From Deltaproteobacteria bacterium (GTDB lineage Bacteria; Desulfobacterota; Desulfarculia; Adiutricales; Adiutricaceae): 10,091 bases of DNA. Within the stretch, counting starts at the first letter, position 1; each line of letters begins with the position of its first letter. Below, in pieces: positions 6,635 through 10,091 of this stretch. The DNA lies in NCBI GenBank assembly GCA_031278795.1, contig JAITJT010000302.1:1-10091 (forward strand), in the 5' to 3' direction. A model generated the notes under the pieces. It was not told the origin of the DNA. It ran no database searches and worked only from the letters and a program-made list of their open reading frames with translations. Position numbers and translations under genes: made by a program.

Positions 6635-7240
6635 TTGATTATCAACATAAACCCAGATTTTCCCCAGGGCAGGCATATGATAAAACTCGCGACCATGCTC
6701 GCGGACGGAGCCATCATAGCCTACCCCACTGACACCCAGTACGGCATAGGATGCGACCTGAGGAAAAAGAAGTCCATTGAAAAGCTTTACCGCATAAAAC
6801 AGCGGAGCCGGAAAAGCCCCTTCAGTTTCATCTGCGCGGATCTCACCCACATATCCGAGTACGCCTTGGTCTCGGATTTCGCCTATCGCACCATGAGGCG
6901 CATACTCCCCGGGCCCTTCACCGTGGTCTTGCCAGGCACCAGGCTGGTGCCGCAGATCATGCTCTCCAGGCGCCACGAGTGCGGACTCCGGGTGCCCGAC
7001 CACAACATCCCCATAGCCCTGGTCAAGGCCCTGGGTAGCCCCATCATCAGCACCTCGGCCACACTCCCGGGTCACGAGGACGACAAGGCCCCCCAGAGCC
7101 CCCTGGAGATTGAGGAGCTCTTCAAGGGATCCCTGGATGTGGTGGTGGACGGGGGCCCGGTGCCCGGAAAACCCTCCACCGTGGTCTCCCTGGTGGATGA
7201 CGACCCCATCATCCTGCGGCAGGGGCTGGGGGTTTTTTGA
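6635..7240 (+). CDS. yciO: YciO-subfamily YrdC/Sua5-fold protein
   Basis: Cytosolic protein of the YrdC/Sua5/YciO fold. The TsaC (YrdC) branch makes threonylcarbamoyl-AMP from threonine, bicarbonate and ATP for t6A in tRNA. The YciO branch is related, and its in-vivo role is less clear. Visible motifs over 201 residues: YPTDTQYGIG (30-39), IKQRSRKSPFSFICADL (54-70), GPFTVVLPGT (93-102), GLRVPDH (117-123), STSATLPG (139-146), and GKPSTVVSL near 178. The STSxxLPG and GKPSTVV wording and the N-terminal NPDFPQ resemble E. coli YciO more than TsaC, and there is no Sua5 C-terminal domain. The start is TTG at 6635 with a weak AGG four bases upstream. It is preferred because IININPDFPQ aligns with the YciO N-terminus; ATG 6677 would cut the domain. 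The gene may act in t6A synthesis if no other tsaC exists. Confidence 0.85.
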   Translation: MIININPDFPQGRHMIKLATMLADGAIIAYPTDTQYGIGCDLRKKKSIEKLYRIKQRSRKSPFSFICADLTHISEYALVSDFAYRTMRRILPGPFTVVLPGTRLVPQIMLSRRHECGLRVPDHNIPIALVKALGSPIISTSATLPGHEDDKAPQSPLEIEELFKGSLDVVVDGGPVPGKPSTVVSLVDDDPIILRQGLGVF

Positions 7241-7280
7241 GGCTAACTAAGATTCAACCCCTTTAGGGGGAAGAGGGGAA

Positions 7281-7313
7281 ATGTTTTTTTATTATTTTGC
7301 GCTATCTCCATGA
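7281..7313 (+). CDS. Possible 10-codon leader ORF
   Basis: Encodes MFFYYFALSP, a short hydrophobic aromatic peptide. The purine-rich AGGGGGAAGAGGGG just upstream (7265-7278) offers good Shine-Dalgarno sequence, with GAGGGG 2 to 3 bases and AGGGGG about 10 bases before the ATG. Its TGA overlaps the ATG of the following micro-ORF (ATGA). It has no methionine codons after the start, so it does not look like a classic methionine attenuator peptide. It may be chance, and nothing here proves translation. Confidence 0.25.
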   Translation: MFFYYFALSP

Positions 7314-7396
7314 AAGCGGCTAAAGCAGCTAATGCAGCTAAAGCAGCTAATGCAGTTAAAGCACTTAAAGCACTTAAAGCAGCTAAGAACATCTAA
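7310..7396 (+). CDS. Possible 28-residue Ala/Lys repeat micro-ORF
   Basis: The open frame starts at ATG 7310 inside the stop region of the preceding 10-codon frame and ends at TAA 7394-7396. It is built on a 9-bp tandem repeat, so it reads as repeated Ala-Ala-Lys or Ala-Ala-Asn triplets (MKAAKAANAAKAANAVK, then KALKALKAAKNI). Such a sequence would favour a cationic helix. It has no ribosome site of its own, so translation would depend on coupling. Codons are A/T-ending (GCA, GCT, AAA), unlike the C/G-ending codons of the neighbours, which fits a slippage repeat that happens to be open. I do not recognise a family. Confidence 0.25.
   Translation: MKAAKAANAAKAANAVKALKALKAAKNI
7316..7387. repeat. 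9-bp tandem repeat, GCAGCTAAA, 8 copies
   Basis: Eight contiguous 9-bp units: GCGGCTAAA, GCAGCTAAT, GCAGCTAAA, GCAGCTAAT, GCAGTTAAA, GCACTTAAA, GCACTTAAA and GCAGCTAAG. The alternation of the first four, and the identical pair later, suggest stepwise duplication. The period is a multiple of three, which keeps the micro-ORF above open. The core word GCTAA also occurs in the 14-bp array at 3591-3647. Confidence 0.9.
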
Positions 7397-7500
7397 ATAA
7401 AACCAAAAAAAGACCTATAAAATTGATTCGTGCGAACTATCTCAGAATCAAAAATATAAAAGATGTAGAATATTCTCACAGTGGCTGATAAGATAACTTA

Positions 7501-7552
7501 AGGCCGGAGAACAGCGGGCATTACGCCCGCTGCTTCCCGGCCTCTTTTTTTT
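7501..7552 (+). terminator. Strong intrinsic terminator or attenuator before metN
   Basis: AGGCCGG (7501-7507) pairs with CCGGCCT (7537-7543), GAA (7509-7511) with TTC (7534-7536), and CAGCGGGC (7512-7519) with GCCCGCTG (7525-7532). That makes about 18 bp with two single-base bulges and an ATTAC loop. C and eight T residues follow (7544-7552). There is no T-run on the other strand, so it acts rightward. It ends only 25 bases before the metN ATG, so no complete promoter fits after it. It therefore either ends yciO-region transcripts or, more likely, attenuates metNIQ. Confidence 0.85.
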
Positions 7553-7577
7553 GCATGGGCGGGAAGCTGAATTTATT

Positions 7578-8591
7578 ATGTCCTTCATCAATATAAAATC
7601 CCTGACCAAATACTTTGGAAGCGGTGAGGAGAGACAGTGCGTTCTCAAGGGCATAGATCTCTCAATCGAGGAAGGGGAGATCTACGGGGTGATTGGGCTG
7701 TCCGGGGCGGGTAAGAGCACCCTCATTCGCTGCCTCAACCGCCTGGAGACTCCGGACGAGGGAGAGATAAACATAGCTGGACAAGATATCCTCAGCCTCT
7801 CCCAAGAGGAGCTGAGGTACGCCAGGATGGAGATGGGCATGATCTTTCAGTCCTTCAATCTCCTCTCGTCTAGGACCGTGAGCGGGAACATAGCCTTTCC
7901 CCTGGAGGTTAAGGGGCTTCCTAAAAAGCTCATAAGGGAGAGGGTGGAGGAGCTCACCAACCTGGTGGGTCTAACAGATAAGCTCTCAAGCTATCCATCC
8001 CAGCTCTCGGGCGGGCAGATGCAGCGGGTGGGGATAGCCAGGGCGCTAGCCAACAACCCTAAGATCTTGCTATCAGACGAGGCCACCTCGGCGCTGGATC
8101 CCCAGACCACCATGAGCATATTGGAGCTCGTGAACAGGCTCCAGAGGCGCCTCAAGCTGACGGTGGTGCTCATAACTCATGAGATGAAGGTGATTACTGA
8201 AATATGCGATAGGGTGGCTGTTTTGGACGGCGGGGTCATAGTGGAGGAGGGGCCGGTGGTGGAGGTGTTCACCAACCCCAAGAACCCAGCTACCCAGAGT
8301 TTTGTGGAGGTCATCCTCAGACGAGATAGCCCCTTCCTGGACAATGGTTACAGCCCCAGAGGAAGGCTCTTAAGACTGCGCTACACGGGCCAGGCGGTGA
8401 CCGATCCCATCCTTAGCGAGGCTATTTCCCAAACAGGGGTGTCCCTGGTCATACTCCAGGCCCAGGTGGATCACATCAAGCTAGTTCCCTTTGGAACCAT
8501 GCTGGTGGATATGGCTGGAAGCGAGGAACAAGTGTTAAAGGCCGTAGACTACCTAAAAGACCATGGCGTGAGAGTGGAGGCCCCATCGTGA
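7578..8591 (+). CDS. metN: Methionine ABC importer ATPase MetN
   Basis: Inner-membrane-associated ATPase that powers methionine uptake with MetI and MetQ. The 337 residues match MetN (about 340). Nucleotide-binding motifs in order: Walker A GLSGAGKST (40-48), Q-loop Gln91, signature LSGGQMQRVGIARAL (143-157), Walker B ILLSDE (163-168) with catalytic Glu168, D-loop SALD, and H-loop His201. The C-terminal part (about 262-337) is the NIL domain, which in MetN binds methionine and gives trans-inhibition. The start is ATG 7578, with GGGAAG (7561-7566) 11 bases upstream. A TTG at 7551 in the same frame would add nine residues from inside the terminator U-tract and is rejected. The stop overlaps the metI start (GTGA), so the two are translationally coupled. 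Confidence 0.95.
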   Translation: MSFINIKSLTKYFGSGEERQCVLKGIDLSIEEGEIYGVIGLSGAGKSTLIRCLNRLETPDEGEINIAGQDILSLSQEELRYARMEMGMIFQSFNLLSSRTVSGNIAFPLEVKGLPKKLIRERVEELTNLVGLTDKLSSYPSQLSGGQMQRVGIARALANNPKILLSDEATSALDPQTTMSILELVNRLQRRLKLTVVLITHEMKVITEICDRVAVLDGGVIVEEGPVVEVFTNPKNPATQSFVEVILRRDSPFLDNGYSPRGRLLRLRYTGQAVTDPILSEAISQTGVSLVILQAQVDHIKLVPFGTMLVDMAGSEEQVLKAVDYLKDHGVRVEAPS

Positions 8592-9247
8592 TACTTACGG
8601 CCCAGCAGTACGCCATCCTCTTGAAGGCATCCCTGGAGACCTTGTACATGGTAGCGGTTACCACCGCGCTTACGGCGCTCATGGGTATACCTTTGGGCGT
8701 GCTCCTCGTCATCACCAGGCCCGGGCATATATTGGAGAATTCTCTTCTGTACAGATCGCTTGGATTCGTGGTTAACGCCACCCGCTCCATTCCCTTCCCA
8801 ATATTTATCGTCTTTGTCATACCCCTAACCAGGGCCATTGTGGGAACAAGCATAGGCGCCACCGCGGTAATCGTGCCTCTCACCCTGGCGGCCTTGGTGT
8901 TTCTGGCCAGACTCACGGAGACCGCCCTTCTGGAAGTGCCCCACGGAGTGATAGAGGCTGCCAAGTCCATGGGCGCCACCAACTGGAGAATAATATGGCG
9001 GGTCATCCTTCCGGAGGCCAGGCCCAGCCTCATCATGGCGCTTACCATCACGGTCATCACCCTTATAAGCTACTCCGCCATGGCCGGGGCCATTGGCGGA
9101 GGCGGCCTGGGGGATCTGGCCATCCGTTACGGATACCAGCGTTATCAGAAGGACATCATGTGGGTGACAGTAATAGTTTTGGTAATCGCGGTGGAGCTGG
9201 TGCAGAGCACCGGGGACTTCCTGGTGAGGAAGTTCTCCAGGCACTAG
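8588..9247 (+). CDS. metI: Methionine ABC importer permease MetI
   Basis: Membrane-spanning subunit of the methionine importer. The 219 residues match the family (about 215 to 220). Hydrophobic segments lie near 15-42, 56-82, 86-108, 148-172 and 190-208, in line with five transmembrane helices. NATRSIPFPIF (63-73) is typical of MetI. The coupling EAA loop is EAAKSMGATNWRIIWRVILP (123-142), which contacts MetN. The start is GTG 8588 overlapping the metN TGA, with GGAGG at 8576-8580. Expression is presumably coupled to metN. Confidence 0.95.
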   Translation: MILTAQQYAILLKASLETLYMVAVTTALTALMGIPLGVLLVITRPGHILENSLLYRSLGFVVNATRSIPFPIFIVFVIPLTRAIVGTSIGATAVIVPLTLAALVFLARLTETALLEVPHGVIEAAKSMGATNWRIIWRVILPEARPSLIMALTITVITLISYSAMAGAIGGGGLGDLAIRYGYQRYQKDIMWVTVIVLVIAVELVQSTGDFLVRKFSRH

Positions 9248-9447
9248 AGGCTCACAAAATGCCTTATGCCGTATAGGCATTCATGAATTTATGTAAAGAA
9301 AGCTAAAAACAAAGCTATTTCTATACGCCAAAGGCCGCGGGGCTAAATAGCCTTAGTTCTAAACGCTCCTCGGGGTCCTTTTAGGGAATGGCCATAAAGT
9401 TTAAGGCTAGACCAAGACATAAAAAAAAATGACAAGGAGAGATTTTT
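9248..9447. other. metI-metQ spacer with hairpins
   Basis: This 200-base gap is long for an operon interior. It holds an inverted repeat AATGCCT / AGGCATT (9258-9264 and 9275-9281) just after metI, without a T-run on the plus strand, and a small GGCT-AAAT-AGCC hairpin (9341-9352). The first could mark an mRNA 3' end or processing site, letting metQ be expressed at a different level from metNI. I found no clear promoter for metQ. Confidence 0.45.
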
Positions 9448-10091
9448 ATGAAAAAAATATTGCTACTGGGCTTAATCGCTTTTTTCGCGTTCTCATCTTT
9501 GGCCTTCGCCCAGAAAGCCATAGTCGTGGGAACCACCTCAGGATCTGACGTGGACATTCTGGAGAAGGCCGTGGAGATGGCCAAAAAGGACGGCATCGTG
9601 GTGGAAATTAAGGAGTTCAGCGATTATACCCAGCTGAACGTGGCCCTGGCCGCGGGAGACATTGACCTTAACGCCTTCCAGCACATCCCCTATCTAGAGG
9701 ACTATTTGAAGGCCAATCCCAATGACAAGCTGGTGAGCATTGGTGTGACCTATGTGTCTCCCTTGGGTTACTTCTCTAAAAAGATAAAATCCCTAGATGA
9801 GCTCAAGGAGGGAGACACCATCACCATCCCCAATGACGCCTCCAACGGCGGACGCGCCCTTTTGCTTTTGGAGCGCGCCGGAAAGATAAAACTCAAGGAT
9901 GGAGTAGGGATTACTCCCACGGTCCAGGACATAACCGAGAATCCCCTCAAGCTCAAGATAGTGGAGGTGGACGCGGCCCAGACTCCTTCCACCCTGGACG
10001 ACCCCAAGGTGGTGGCGGCCGCCATCAACAATAACTACGCCCAGCCCCTGGGACTCAATCCCTCCAAGGACTCCATCTTTCTAGAGGATAA
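9448..10091 (+). CDS. metQ: Methionine-binding protein MetQ (3' end cut)
   Basis: Substrate-binding component of the methionine importer, NlpA/MetQ family. The window ends after 214 codons, and the family usually has about 260 to 275 residues. The start has AGGAGA (9435-9440) seven bases upstream. The first 21 residues form a signal peptide: KK, then a hydrophobic core, ending LAFA before Gln22. Unlike E. coli MetQ there is no lipobox cysteine, so signal peptidase I cleavage to a soluble periplasmic form is inferred. Family motifs: VGTTSGSDVDILE (27-39), FSDYTQLNVALAAGDIDLNAFQH (57-79), SPLGYFSKKIKSLDELK (104-120), IPNDASNGGRALLLLERAG (127-145) and ITENPLKLKI (162-171). The carried substrate could be methionine or a close analogue; adjacent metNI supports methionine. 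Confidence 0.93.
   Translation, partial: MKKILLLGLIAFFAFSSLAFAQKAIVVGTTSGSDVDILEKAVEMAKKDGIVVEIKEFSDYTQLNVALAAGDIDLNAFQHIPYLEDYLKANPNDKLVSIGVTYVSPLGYFSKKIKSLDELKEGDTITIPNDASNGGRALLLLERAGKIKLKDGVGITPTVQDITENPLKLKIVEVDAAQTPSTLDDPKVVAAAINNNYAQPLGLNPSKDSIFLED

Larger units (their letters stand above)
7241..7577 (+). other. Leader region of the metNIQ operon
   Basis: This 337-base region between yciO and metN carries, in order: a CCCC-TTTA-GGGG hairpin (7258-7269), two overlapping micro-ORFs, a 7-bp inverted repeat TTGATTC (7423-7429) / GAATCAA (7445-7451), a 10-bp palindrome AGAATATTCT (7467-7476) and a strong intrinsic terminator (7501-7552). A TATAAA at 7455-7460 could be a -10 box, but no -35 element is apparent. 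I searched for SAM-I, SAM-II and T-box signatures and saw none. Confidence 0.6.

Noticed and set aside
7397..7577. SAM riboswitch or T-box upstream of metN
   Set aside because: No GGCCC...GGCAACC SAM-I core and no GGTGGNACCGCG T-box sequence were seen; only the terminator is clear.
1..10091. tRNA, rRNA, CRISPR array, transposase or prophage
   Set aside because: No TPsiC-like GTTCGANTCC arm, no regularly spaced repeats with unique spacers, and no transposase or phage proteins in the translated frames.

Overview
The window looks like a bacterial chromosome segment with housekeeping and metabolic genes. The coding regions are moderately GC-rich (many C- or G-ending codons, with frequent AGG Arg and ATA Ile), while several gaps are long and distinctly AT-rich and full of hairpins and short tandem repeats. 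NrdR, RibD, RibE, a soluble GGDEF protein with a short alpha-helical N-terminal module, and a MetNIQ transporter without a lipoprotein signal together suggest a Gram-negative proteobacterium or Desulfobacterota ("delta") lineage. That assignment is a low-confidence inference. Coding density is low (roughly 60 to 65%), which could reflect a slowly eroding or host-associated genome, but the sequence does not prove it.

Layout. Bases 1-565 hold no supported gene. On the minus strand, ribD (1198-2385) and ribE (566-1198) overlap by one base (TAATG) and encode successive parts of riboflavin synthesis. A gap of about 1.7 kb (2386-4100) separates them from the divergent nrdR (4101-4583). The gap is AT-rich and holds nested inverted repeats, a 14-bp tandem repeat and a possible small structured RNA, but no convincing ORF. 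Downstream of nrdR lie GC-rich hairpins, a tight G-quadruplex motif and one rho-independent terminator. Next come a diguanylate-cyclase-type GGDEF gene (5333-6385), a structured 249-base gap, and a YciO/YrdC-family gene with a TTG start (6635-7240).

The right end is a methionine ABC importer: metN (ATPase), metI (permease, overlapping metN by GTGA) and metQ (binding protein, cut by the window edge). An almost perfect intrinsic terminator ends about 25 bases before the metN start, so the operon looks attenuated. The leader before it carries a 9-bp tandem repeat that reads in frame as a 28-residue Ala/Lys-rich micro-ORF, overlapped ATGA-style by a 10-codon ORF with a good Shine-Dalgarno sequence. 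I recognise no SAM, FMN or T-box riboswitch.

I found no large undescribed system such as a defence island, mobile element or CRISPR array. The unusual signals are all in non-coding DNA: the metN leader, the structured gaps, the repeats and the G-quadruplex motif.
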